A DNA stretch of 64,000 nt from Tragulus kanchil. Taxonomy: Eukaryota; Chordata; Mammalia; Artiodactyla; Tragulidae. The number at the start of each line of letters is the position of its first letter. The stretch's first letter is position 1. The stretch lies in assembly GCA_022376925.1 (NCBI GenBank), contig JAIOJX010000032.1, positions 119,141,979-119,205,978 of the forward strand, written 5' to 3'. The notes below the pieces were generated by a model. It ran no database searches. It was given only the letters and a program-made list of their open reading frames with translations, and was not told where the DNA came from. The position numbers and the translations under genes are program-made. Shown in pieces: positions 11,279 through 21,960 of the stretch.

Positions 11279-13197
11279 TGTAAGTGTTACAAGAGCAACA
11301 TGCCTGATCATGCGACCTTTCATGCCTGACCAAGTGACCCCAACCACTGGTAAAGCGTGGATTCGTGAGTGTCCTGGGCTCTGACCAATCAGGTTAATAA
11401 CTCCTTCCTAGTCAGAGGATAGGGCAGAGGACAAGGGAATTTCTTCTTACGTTCTCACGGTCTCACTCTCATTCTTTCTTAACCTTAGGAAGTGGGGTAA
11501 AGTCCCCTGCCAAACAAATGAGTATTCGTTGTTTGTTTGCCTCTTTGTCTTAACAGTAAGCCTTTCGGGAACAAAGGTTGATACATTGAGCATCAATTTT
11601 CACATGTGGTTGGTACTCAAGTATATGTTAATAAAGTTACGACTATCAGGTAAGAGACATTATAGCCATTTCAGCTGACAAAATCGTGGTCAATTTACAG
11701 ATGTCCTAGGTTTCTGTGACCTGGGATTCTGGAGCCCTATTTCTTGTCTTGTCTTACTTCTAACCTTTACTATGTACTGGCACAGAAAGGTACTACTGAC
11801 ATGTGGGTCTGGACAGTGGAAAGAAAATGAAAGTCTTCATAAATATTACATGTTACCCCAAAGGGATTAATACACCAAGTTAGATGATTTAATTGACCTC
11901 AATAAATTAAATAAATGATCATCAATAAGCAGGTTAAAAGGGTAAATGGAAAGTAGGACATTGAAGAAGTAAAATAAGCGTCACATACACATAGGTTCAA
12001 GAAAGAAAAACTGACCGCAAATAAATGTGGCCAAGATGCAGCAGACCAGTAACAGAACACATAGAAAAATGGTGAGATATGTTAACAGAAGTGTGAGGGC
12101 TACAGGGTTGGAATAGGAACCAAAGGATCATTTTATTCATAGCTGAGCTAGCACCCAATAGCCTCTAGGAAAGAACTCTGCCAAAAGACTGAATCACATG
12201 GCTTAGGTTTAAGGCTGAAGTGAAACTTCATAATCCCCTGCTCCACCTGCACCCTCTAGATTTGGAGACTGTCACGTACAGGCATGCCTATAGAAAGGGG
12301 AGAAGATGACCACATCTGCTAGCAGACCAGAGACCAACTTTACTCATCCATGGGTGGGTCAAATAGAAAGCAGGCTGTAAGTGTTACAAGAGCAACATGC
12401 CTGATCATGCGACCTTTCATGCCTGACCAAGTGACCCCAACCACTGGTAAAGCGTGGATTCGTGAGTGTCCTGGGCTCTGACCAATCAGGTTAATAACTC
12501 CTTCCTAGTCAGAGGATAGGGCAGAGGACAAGGGAATTTCTTCTTACGTTCTCACGGTCTCACTCTCATTCTTTCTTAACCTTAGGAAGTGGGGTAAAGT
12601 CCCCTGCCAAACAAATGAGTATTCGTTGTTTGTTTGCCTCTTTGTCTTAACAGTAAGCCTTTCGGGAACAAAGGTTGATACATTGAGCATCAATTTTCAC
12701 ATGTGGTTGGTACTCAAGTATATGTTAATAAAGTTACGACTATCAGGTAAGAGACATTATAGCCATTTCAGCTGACAAAATCGTGGTCAATTTACAGATG
12801 TCCTAGGTTTCTGTGACCTGGGATTCTGGAGCCCTATTTCTTGTCTTGTCTTACTTCTAACCTTTACTATGTACTGGCACAGAAAGGTACTACTGACATG
12901 TGGGTCTGGACAGTGGAAAGAAAATGAAAGTCTTCATAAATATTACATGTTACCCCAAAGGGATTAATACACCAAGTTAGATGATTTAATTGACCTCAAT
13001 AAATTAAATAAATGATCATCAATAAGCAGGTTAAAAGGGTAAATGGAAAGTAGGACATTGAAGAAGTAAAATAAGCGTCACATACACATAGGTTCAAGAA
13101 AGAAAAACTGACCGCAAATAAATGTGGCCAAGATGCAGCAGACCAGTAACAGAACACATAGAAAAATGGTGAGATATGTTAACAGAAGTGTGAGGGC
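11010..13197. repeat. Direct duplication D5 (offset 1097)
   Basis: Copy 1 is 11010-12100 and copy 2 is 12107-13197, identical as far as I can compare by eye. Six bases (12101-12106) separate them. Confidence 0.93.
11279..11573 (+). mobile_element. Possible solo LTR (unverified)
   Basis: The stretch begins tgtaagtgttacaag and ends cctttcgggaaca, which fits TG...CA termini. A CCAAT box lies about 100 bp in (gaccaatcagg at 11385-11395) and a CT-rich tract follows. I found no matching flanking duplication and no AATAAA, so this is weak. The same stretch recurs at 12376-12670. Confidence 0.25.
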
Positions 13198-15109
13198 AAG
13201 TTCACCTTCATATTCCTGAGATTTAGCATGATGCGTGGCACACAGTGCATATTGATAAATAGTTACTAGGAAAAAAAAATGTGTGACTTTGGTCAGATGG
13301 CTGTTGATGTTCTATTCCTCTGAAAAACCTTTGCATAACCAATGCCTATCCACTCTTCAGACCAAGCTCACATGCCGTTTTTCCATGTGACCTTTCCTAA
13401 ATTCACCCTACACTCACCTACAAGAAACCACTCCATTTCCAAACCCTCATAAGCAATTAATAACTGCTAGCTGACATTAATTAGAGTTTATATTTATTTA
13501 ATTATAATTATGAAATATAATGAATTCTATTGTAGTCACAGGTTCTCAATAATAAATGGGTGAATGGTAATTCTCAGATCATGACAATCCAGTATACGTC
13601 ATTTCAAAATTATTGAATTAATAACTAGAGGAAAGTGTCGCAAATTCTAGACTTGTTCACTGCCAGCACTGGCTCTCACTTCCCTTGGTCTAGTAATCTG
13701 AATGTCAGCTTTTTCTCATCCTCTTATTCAACCTCCTGTCCACTTATTGCTTCTTCCCTCAGGGCCTAGGGAATAAGACAGAATTTACTGAAGGGAAGAC
13801 ACAATGTACATCAAGTAAACTGTAGTGACTCATTTGAAAATCCCCCATAACATGCCTCTTTTTTCCGGAGTACTCTCTGCTTCTGCCTCTAGGGATCTTT
13901 CTCCCCCCACTCCCTGACCTCCTGGAGCCCTCAAACTTTATATAAATTTATACAAATTCCTCAACCTTTTATGATTGGGAGGAATGTATCTTACCCCACT
14001 TCTACTGACATGTGGGTCGGGACAGTGGAAAGAAAATGAAAGTCTTCATAAATATTACATGTTACCCCAAAGGGATTAATACACCAAGTTAGATGATTTA
14101 ATTGACCTCAATAAATTAAATAAATGATCATCAATAAGCAGGTTAAAAGGGTAAATGGAAAGTAGGACATTGAAGAAGTAAAATAAGCGTCACATACACA
14201 TAGGTTCAAGAAAGAAAAACTGACCGCAAATAAATGTGGCCAAGATGCAGCAGACCAGTAACAGAACACATAGAAAAATGGTGAGATATGTTAACAGAAG
14301 TGTGAGGGCAAGTTCACCTTCATATTCCTGAGATTTAGCATGATGCGTGGCACACAGTGCATATTGATAAATAGTTACTAGGAAAGAAAATGTGTGACTT
14401 TGGTCAGATGGCTGTTGATGTTCTATTCCTCTGAAAAACCTTTGCATAACCAATGCCTATCCACTCTTCAGACCAAGCTCACATGCCGTTTTTCCATGTG
14501 ACCTTTCCTAAATTCACCCTACACTCACCTACAAGAAACCACTCCATTTCCAAACCCTCATAAGCAATTAATAACTGCTAGCTGACATTAATTAGAGTTT
14601 ATATTTATTTAATTATAATTATGAAATATAATGAATTCTATTGTAGTCACAGGTTCTCAATAATAAATGGGTGAATGGTAATTCTCAGATCATGACAATC
14701 CAGTATACGTCATTTCAAAATTATTGAATTAATAACTAGAGGAAAGTGTCGCAAATTCTAGACTTGTTCACTGCCAGCACTGGCTCTCACTTCCCTTGGT
14801 CTAGTAATCTGAATGTCAGCTTTTTCTCATCCTCTTATTCAACCTCCTGTCCACTTATTGCTTCTTCCCTCAGGGCCTAGGGAATAAGACAGAATTTACT
14901 GAAGGGAAGACACAATGTACATCAAGTAAACTGTAGTGACTCATTTGAAAATCCCCCATAACATGCCTCTTTTTTCCGGAGTACTCTCTGCTTCTGCCTC
15001 TAGGGATCTTTCTCCCCCCACTCCCTGACCTCCTGGAGCCCTCAAACTTTATATAAATTTATACAAATTCCTCAACCTTTTATGATTGGGAGGAATGTAT
15101 CTTACCCCA
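12890..15109. repeat. Direct duplication D6 (offset about 1112)
   Basis: Copy 1 is 12890-13998 and copy 2 is 14002-15109. The only interior difference I saw is an A-run at 13270-13278 that reads with a G and one base fewer in copy 2. The junction sits in the shared word cttctactg. Copy 1 begins inside copy 2 of D5, so 12890-13197 is present three times. Confidence 0.93.
13335..13570 (+). mobile_element. L2-like LINE fragment
   Basis: The words cactcttcagaccaagctca, tgtgacctttcctaaa and, at the end, ggttctcaataataaatggg follow the order of the L2 3' region. Diverged. It recurs at about 14446-14681 (D6). Confidence 0.4.
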
Positions 15110-15156
15110 GCTTCTACTGCCAGACTTGCATTCCTGACAACTTGCTGCTGCCTGGT

Positions 15157-15358
15157 CACTTCAGACATGTCCGACTCTCTGCAGTCCTACAGACTGGAGC
15201 CTGTCAGGCTCCTCCGTCCATGGAATTCTCCAGGAAGGAATACTGGAGTAGGTTGTCATGCCCTCCTCCAGAGAATCTTCCCAGCCCAGGGATCAAATGG
15301 GAGTCTCCTGTGCATTGTAGGCAATTTCTTCACCACAGAGCCACCAGGGAAGGCCCCC
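15157..15358 (-). mobile_element. Bov-tA SINE (antisense)
   Basis: In antisense, the BovA body (ctccgtccatggaattctcc, aatactggagtaggttg) and tRNA-like head (gagccaccagggaagg) are in order. Moderately diverged. Confidence 0.8.
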
Positions 15359-15428
15359 TGACAGGTTACATGTTTAGCAAAATAGGCCTTTCAATTAGCA
15401 GATTTATCCTATTCAAGAAATAGAGGGG

Positions 15429-15765
15429 GGGCTTCCCCTGGTGGTCCAGCGGGTAAGGACACTGCCTTGCAGTGCAAGGGGCGCCGGTTCTATCCCTGGC
15501 CTGGGAAGATCCCACGTGCCGCGGAGCGGCTGGACAGATGTGTCCAATTACCGAGCCGGAGCTCTGGAGCGCATGCGCCCAGAGCCGGTGTTCTGCAACG
15601 ACAGACGCCACCGTGATGGGAGGCCCACAGGAGCCAAAGAACAAAGACGGATGAAAATAGAGAAATGAAAGACCAATAGAAGTGGCCCGCCCATCCCCCT
15701 CCCTCCCCACTCCACCCCTCAAAAGATAAATAAAATAAAAAAATAAATGTTTAAAAAAAAAAAAA
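15429..15765 (+). mobile_element. Young CHR-2-like SINE, full length, perfect 14-bp TSD
   Basis: The tRNA-like head has an A-box word (tggtccagcgggtaaggac) and a B-box word (ggttctatccctgg). The body resembles CHR-2 (gaagatcccacgtgccgcgg, gagctctggagcgcatgcgc, gatgggaggcccacagg). The tail has gaccaatagaagtggcc, then a C/T-rich stretch and A-runs. The TSD aagaaatagagggg is perfect at 15415-15428 and 15766-15779, so the insertion is recent. This is the best reference copy of the family in the window. Confidence 0.9.
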
Positions 15766-15779
15766 AAGAAATAGAGGGG

Positions 15780-16612
15780 ATTACAAATCATTTTTCCCTG
15801 TTGCAAATATAGTTAATTCAAAATGACTAAGTGGAGTCAGTCAATGAAGTCTTCATTTGAAGCTTGTTGAAGTCAACTTTTTTGTTGGTTTGTTTTGAGT
15901 TAGCTTTTGAAGATGAAAAATAGGTACAGCTTTGCAGGGCAGAGTGCAAGGAAGACCTTCAGATGGTTGCTGGCTGCTGTCATGCTCTGGATGAAGAAGG
16001 TTCTCAGAGGCAGGTAGAAGTGTATGCTTTTCAGGGGCTTTCCCTATTTCTCTTGAGACAAGGCTGCATAATATTGCTTGTGTTGCTTTCGGTCAGTCCT
16101 AGTCTCACTCAGCTATAATCATTAAAGATAAATGTTTGTTGTCTCAGCCTTTCCTAGTTCCTTCACCATTTCTGATAAGTCAAGGATATATTAGAAGCCT
16201 CAGCACTCTTCTTTGCTTCCCTCTTATGTTAGGATACAGGCTATACTGTTAAACAAAGACCTCGAAAACAGTGACTCTACAAGGAATTTATTTCTCTTCC
16301 ACTGATTAGTCCAGTAAGGTGATGTCTGGGATGAAGATGTAGCTTTTCTCCCTTTGTTCAACCTGGGACCCACGTTGCTTTCATCTTAGTGTGCTACCTG
16401 CTCCAGGGGGTGGACATTGTTGGCATGTTTGAGGCTGGCTTTATTAACTTGAGAGCAAATATGCTATGTCTCTGTCTCACCTGTATCCTTAGTACCTAAC
16501 TGAGCTAAATTCATTTTGCCCACCAGTGGGTAAAATCAGTTGCACTTTCGCCTGATCCCCCACATGCCCAGTGAGTTGTAGCTTTCATCTTTAATGGTGA
16601 AGCTGTATATGT
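15780..16612. other. Unassigned intergenic stretch
   Basis: I see no gene and no repeat family I can name. Confidence 0.5.
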
Positions 16613-16620
16613 GGGCATTC

Positions 16621-17160
16621 TTTTTTTTTTTTTTTAAATTTTGGCCTCCTTTATTGTTTTTTTTTTTTTTTTAATGTATTTATTTTGATCCATCTTTATT
16701 CTCTTGCCTGTGTGGGCCTCCCTCGTTGCAGTAACCTCTCTTGTTGCAGAGGACCGACTCTGGGCGCATGCGCTTCAGAACGATGGCTCATAATTGGACA
16801 CACCAGTCCAGCCGCCCTGTGGCACGTGGGATCTTCCTGGGCCAGGGATTGAACCAGTGCCCCTTGCACCGCAAGGCTCTATACCCACTGGACCACCAGG
16901 GAAGCCCAGCAGTCTTTTTTATTATTATTTTCCTTTTACAGAGTTTTGTTGTTTACTGCTATACATAAACCCCTACCAGTCATAGGTATAGACTTGACGC
17001 CTCCCACCTGAGCTTCCCTCCCATCTCCCTTCCTATCCCACTCTTACAGGTTGTTGCCTAGCCTATGCTTAAGCCCCCTTAGTCTTACAGCTGGTTCACA
17101 ATGGTTGTCTCTTTTACATATGGTAATGTAAGTTTCCCTGTTATTCTTTCCATACCTTAA
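16621..17160 (-). mobile_element. Antisense L1-like fragment with nested CHR-2-like SINE
   Basis: A young-family SINE occupies 16621-16907 (minus, T-run at left, head ending ccaccagggaagccc). It is followed by sequence like the antisense 3' part of a ruminant L1 (gttgtttactgctatacata, ttccctcccatctcccttcc). The word gggcattctt occurs at both ends (16613-16622 and 17163-17172), suggesting a TSD around the pair. Confidence 0.6.
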
Positions 17161-17299
17161 GGGGGCATTCTTTCCATTTGAATGAAAGCACTAGCCTGAA
17201 ACCCGTGCTGTTCCAGTATACTGATCCTGCTCCTAGATCTTGTGAATTCCTGCCTCTGGGGACCCCAAGACAAGTTTTGTTACTCCTTAGGCCCTGAAT

Positions 17300-17575
17300 G
17301 GCCTTTCCTAGCTCAGCTGATACAGAATCTGCCTGCAATGCAGGAGACCCTGGTCAGGAAGATCCCCTGGAGAAGGGCTAGGCTAGCCACTTCAGTATTC
17401 TTGGACTTTCTGAGTTCAATCCCTGGGTTAGGAAGATCCCTTGGAGGAGGACATCGTAACCCATACCAGTATTCTTGCCTGGAGAATCCCCACGAATAGG
17501 GGATCCTGGCGGGCTATAGTCCACAGGCCTGCAAAGACTGAGGGACTAAGTAGCAGCAGCAGCATGAGCAGCAGG
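17300..17575 (+). mobile_element. Bov-tA SINE, two partial units in tandem
   Basis: The head (ttcctagctcagctgataca) is followed by a first body, gaagatcccctggagaaggg. At about 17412 a second unit starts (gttcaatccctgggttagga) and runs to an AGC-repeat tail. The second unit recurs at 18507-18670 (D7). Confidence 0.75.
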
Positions 17576-19598
17576 GGCTGACTGCTAACACAGAACCAGA
17601 ACACAACAGCCATGGCTAGGTTTGTTTCTTCCAGTTCTGCTTCTAGTGGTCTCTGGCTATTTGCCCCTATCACTGGTTCATCCTGCTAAGACTTTATTAT
17701 ACCTGACCTATGAATTAGATTTACCCATGATAGGATTAGTAAGTGTCACTGATGCCTTCTGTTTGAAGCTAACTGGTCCAAGACCAGAATGGATTCTCAG
17801 CTTTGTGACATATGACTGACACAAAATGCAATCTGTGTAGACTTTCTTCACTTGAAGATATCTATTTATACATCTTAGAATACATGCATCTTTAAAATAT
17901 GAATATGTGAATATGCAAAACCAATAAATTGGGAGAGAAACTCATTTGGCAGATATTCTTTATTTTCTGAAAGGATCAACCAGTAAGATCTTAGGGATTT
18001 TTTTTTAATTTTAAATTTATAGAATTAATCTCTTTTTTTTTTTGAAATGCATTTTATTTATTTATGGCTGTTCTGGGTTTTCACTGCTGCTGCAGGCTCT
18101 TCTCTAGTTTCAGGGAGTGGGGGCTACTTTCTAGTTGAGGTGAGCAGGCTTCTTATTGCGGTGACTTTTCTTGTGAAAATCAAGCTCTAGGGCACACCGA
18201 CTTCAATAGTTGCAGCACATGGACTCAATAGTTGTGACTCTGAGGCTCTAGAGCACAGACTCCATAGTTATAGCTCACGGGCTTAGTTGCTCCAGCATGT
18301 GGGATCTTCCTGGATTAGGGACTGAACTCATGTCTCCTGCATTGGCAGGTGACTTCTACCACTGAGATACCAGGGAAGCCCAGGAATTAATGTCTTTTTT
18401 TTAGTATAATTTTTGTCATTGTTTGTTGAGGCAGCTTATGATCTGTCCTAGTGAATGTTCCAGATACACTTGAAAAGAATGTTATTCTGTTGCTTTGGGA
18501 CTTTCTGAGTTCAATCCCTGGGTTAGGAAGATCCCTTGGAGGAGGACATCGTAACCCATACCAGTATTCTTGCCTGGAGAATCCCCACGAATAGGGGATC
18601 CTGGCGGGCTATAGTCCACAGGCCTGCAAAGACTGAGGGACTAAGTAGCAGCAGCAGCATGAGCAGCAGGGGCTGACTGCTAACACAGAACCAGAACACA
18701 ACAGCCATGGCTAGGTTTGTTTCTTCCAGTTCTGCTTCTAGTGGTCTCTGGCTATTTGCCCCTATCACTGGTTCATCCTGCTAAGACTTTATTATACCTG
18801 ACCTATGAATTAGATTTACCCATGATAGGATTAGTAAGTGTCACTGATGCCTTCTGTTTGAAGCTAACTGGTCCAAGACCAGAATGGATTCTCAGCTTTG
18901 TGACATATGACTGACACAAAATGCAATCTGTGTAGACTTTCTTCACTTGAAGATATCTATTTATACATCTTAGAATACATGCATCTTTAAAATATGAATA
19001 TGTGAATATGCAAAACCAATAAATTGGGAGAGAAACTCATTTGGCAGATATTCTTTATTTTCTGAAAGGATCAACCAGTAAGATCTTAGGGATTTTTTTT
19101 TAATTTTAAATTTATAGAATTAATCTCTTTTTTTTTTTGAAATGCATTTTATTTATTTATGGCTGTTCTGGGTTTTCACTGCTGCTGCAGGCTCTTCTCT
19201 AGTTTCAGGGAGTGGGGGCTACTTTCTAGTTGAGGTGAGCAGGCTTCTTATTGCGGTGACTTTTCTTGTGAAAATCAAGCTCTAGGGCACACCGACTTCA
19301 ATAGTTGCAGCACATGGACTCAATAGTTGTGACTCTGAGGCTCTAGAGCACAGACTCCATAGTTATAGCTCACGGGCTTAGTTGCTCCGCAGCATGTGGG
19401 ATCTTCCTGGATTAGGGACTGAACTCATGTCTCCTGCATTGGCAGGTGACTTCTACCACTGAGATACCAGGGAAGCCCAGGAATTAATGTCTTTTTTTTA
19501 GTATAATTTTTGTCATTGTTTGTTGAGGCAGCTTATGATCTGTCCTAGTGAATGTTCCAGATACACTTGAAAAGAATGTATATTCTGTTGCTTTGGGA
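17403..19598. repeat. Direct duplication D7 (offset 1095-1098)
   Basis: Copy 1 is 17403-18500 and copy 2 is 18498-19598, sharing ggga-type microhomology at the join. Small indels appear only towards the right end of copy 1 (18291-18300 and 18480-18484). Confidence 0.92.
18032..18383 (-). mobile_element. CHR-type SINE (antisense)
   Basis: It has a T-rich left end, the words ggctgttctgggttttcact and gtgggatcttcctggatta, and the head complement ccagggaagccc. The flanks share gaattaat. Copied at about 19128-19478 by D7, with its end again near 20600 by D8. Confidence 0.8.
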
Positions 19599-19801
19599 TG
19601 GAAGGTTCTGCAAATACCTATTGTCTACCTGCTCTAATGTGTTATTTAAAAAGTCAGTGTTCCATATTGATTTTTTCTGTCCATTGATGTAAGTGGGTTT
19701 TAAAAGTCCTCTGGTTTTATTATATTTCTGTCCTTTTCTTCTTTATGTTTGCTAATATTTGCTATGTGTATCTAGGTGTTTCTGTGTTGAGTGAATGTAT
19801 G

Positions 19802-20126
19802 TTTTATTTATTTATTTATTTATTTTATCTATTTTGGGCGGGGGTCGGGTTGGGGAGGGAGGGGAGCGGGCGGGCCCACTTCTATTGGTCTTTCATTTCT
19901 CTATTTTCATCCGTCTTTGTTCTTTGGCTCCTGTGGGCCTCCCATCGCGGTGGCGTCTGTCGTTGCAGAGCACCGGCTCTGGGCTCATGCGCTCCAGAGC
20001 TCCTGCTCGGTAATTGGACACATCAGTCCAGCCGCTCCGCGGCACGTGGGATCTTCCCAGGCCAGGGATCGGACCGGCACACCTTGCCCTTGCACTCCTT
20101 ACCCACTAGACCACCAGGGGAAGCCC
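19802..20126 (-). mobile_element. Young CHR-2-like SINE, perfect 14-bp TSD
   Basis: On the minus strand, the CHR-2-like head and body end in the GC-rich tail and TTTA-type simple sequence. The TSD tgagtgaatgtatg is perfect at 19788-19801 and 20127-20140. Inserted into the L1. The copy at 20936-21260 is due to D8. Long frames on the opposite strand are artefacts. Confidence 0.9.
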
Positions 20127-20241
20127 TGAGTGAATGTATGCTTACAGTTTTAATATCTTCCTGTTGGATTGATCCCTTTACCATTTTGTAATGTCCTTCT
20201 TTGTCTCTTGTTACACTCTTTATTTTAAAGTCTATTTTAGC

Positions 20242-20466
20242 TTATATCAGTATTGCTACCCCGGATTTATTTTTGTTTCTGTTTTTATGGCATACATTTT
20301 CAATCCTCTCACTTTTTAGTTTTTGTGTGTCTTTAGATCTGAGGTGAGTCTCTTTTAGGCAGCATACACATGGGTCTTGTTTTTTATCCATCCAGTCATT
20401 CTGTCTCTGATTGGAGCATTTAGTCCATATAAATATAATTACTGATGGGTATGTATTTATTGCCAC
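20242..20466 (-). pseudogene. L1 ORF2 endonuclease-domain remnant
   Basis: The 74-residue frame carries WMDKKQDPCVCCLKETHLRS and later KNKSGVAILI, the start of the AP-endonuclease domain of L1 ORF2. It is a dead piece of the surrounding antisense L1. An identical frame at 21376-21600 is the D8 copy. Confidence 0.85.
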
Positions 20467-21767
20467 TTTGTTAACTGTTTTCTGTTTTTGTATTTCTTTT
20501 TTGTTCCTTTCTTCTTGTTTTGCCCTCTTCCCTTATGATTTGATGACTTTAGTCTTCAGTGTTATGTTAGGATTTCTTTCTCCTTTTTTGTGTTTTTCTA
20601 CCAGGAAGGCCCAGGAATTAATGTCTTTTTTTTAGTATAATTTTTGTCATTGTTTGTTGAGGCAGCTTATGATCTGTCCTAGTGAATGTTCCAGATACAC
20701 TTGAAAAGAATGTATATTCTGTTGCTTTGGGATGGAAGGTTCTGCAAATACCTATTGTCTACCTGCTCTAATGTGTTATTTAAAAAGTCAGTGTTCCATA
20801 TTGATTTTTTCTGTCCATTGATGTAAGTGGGTTTTAAAAGTCCTCTGGTTTTATTATATTTCTGTCCTTTTCTTCTTTATGTTTGCTAATATTTGCTATG
20901 TGTATCTAGGTGTTTCTGTGTTGAGTGAATGTATGTTTTATTTATTTATTTATTTATTTTATCTATTTTGGGCGGGGGTCGGGTTGGGGAGGGAGGGGAG
21001 CGGGCGGGCCCACTTCTATTGGTCTTTCATTTCTCTATTTTCATCCGTCTTTGTTCTTTGGCTCCTGTGGGCCTCCCATCGCGGTGGCGTCTGTCGTTGC
21101 AGAGCACCGGCTCTGGGCTCATGCGCTCCAGAGCTCCTGCTCGGTAATTGGACACATCAGTCCAGCCGCTCCGCGGCACGTGGGATCTTCCCAGGCCAGG
21201 GATCGGACCGGCACACCTTGCCCTTGCACTCCTTACCCACTAGACCACCAGGGGAAGCCCTGAGTGAATGTATGCTTACAGTTTTAATATCTTCCTGTTG
21301 GATTGATCCCTTTACCATTTTGTAATGTCCTTCTTTGTCTCTTGTTACACTCTTTATTTTAAAGTCTATTTTAGCTTATATCAGTATTGCTACCCCGGAT
21401 TTATTTTTGTTTCTGTTTTTATGGCATACATTTTCAATCCTCTCACTTTTTAGTTTTTGTGTGTCTTTAGATCTGAGGTGAGTCTCTTTTAGGCAGCATA
21501 CACATGGGTCTTGTTTTTTATCCATCCAGTCATTCTGTCTCTGATTGGAGCATTTAGTCCATATAAATATAATTACTGATGGGTATGTATTTATTGCCAC
21601 TTTGTTAACTGTTTTCTGTTTTTGTATTTCTTTTTTGTTCCTTTCTTCTTGTTTTGCCCTCTTCCCTTATGATTTGATGACTTTAGTCTTCAGTGTTATG
21701 TTAGGATTTCTTTCTCCTTTTTTGTGTTTTTCTCGCATAGATTTCTGATTTTTGGTTATCATGCTTC

Positions 21768-21960
21768 CCAGGTGGCGCTAGTTGTAAAGAACCTGGCTAC
21801 CAAAACAGAGGATGTTAGGAAACATGGGTTTGATCCCTGAATTGGGAAGATCCCTGGAGGAGGGCATGGCAATCCACTCCAGTATTCTTACTTGGAGAAT
21901 CCCATGGACAGAGGAGCCTGGCGGGCTCCAATCTACAACATGATACAGAGTTGGACCTTA
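21768..21960 (+). mobile_element. Bov-tA SINE
   Basis: The head (cttcccaggtggcgctagtt) and the body (gaagatccctggaggaggg, ccactccagtattcttact, ggagcctggcgggctcc) are in order. It lies inside the antisense L1. Its larger part recurs at 22886-23044 (D9). Confidence 0.85.

Larger units (their letters stand above)
19465..21733. repeat. Direct duplication D8 (offset 1134)
   Basis: Copy 1 is 19465-20599 and copy 2 is 20599-21733. The pair includes a nested SINE together with its TSD and an L1 endonuclease-region fragment. An independent second insertion is therefore impossible; the entire haplotype was copied. Confidence 0.93.

Noticed and set aside
15440..15510. tRNA gene suggested by A-box and B-box words
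   Set aside because: The boxes belong to the tRNA-derived heads of SINEs; the cloverleaf is not maintained and a SINE body follows.
19745..20191. 148-codon frame and overlapping frames
   Set aside because: They run through an antisense SINE and its TTTA tail inside an L1; GC-rich SINE bodies are open in several frames.
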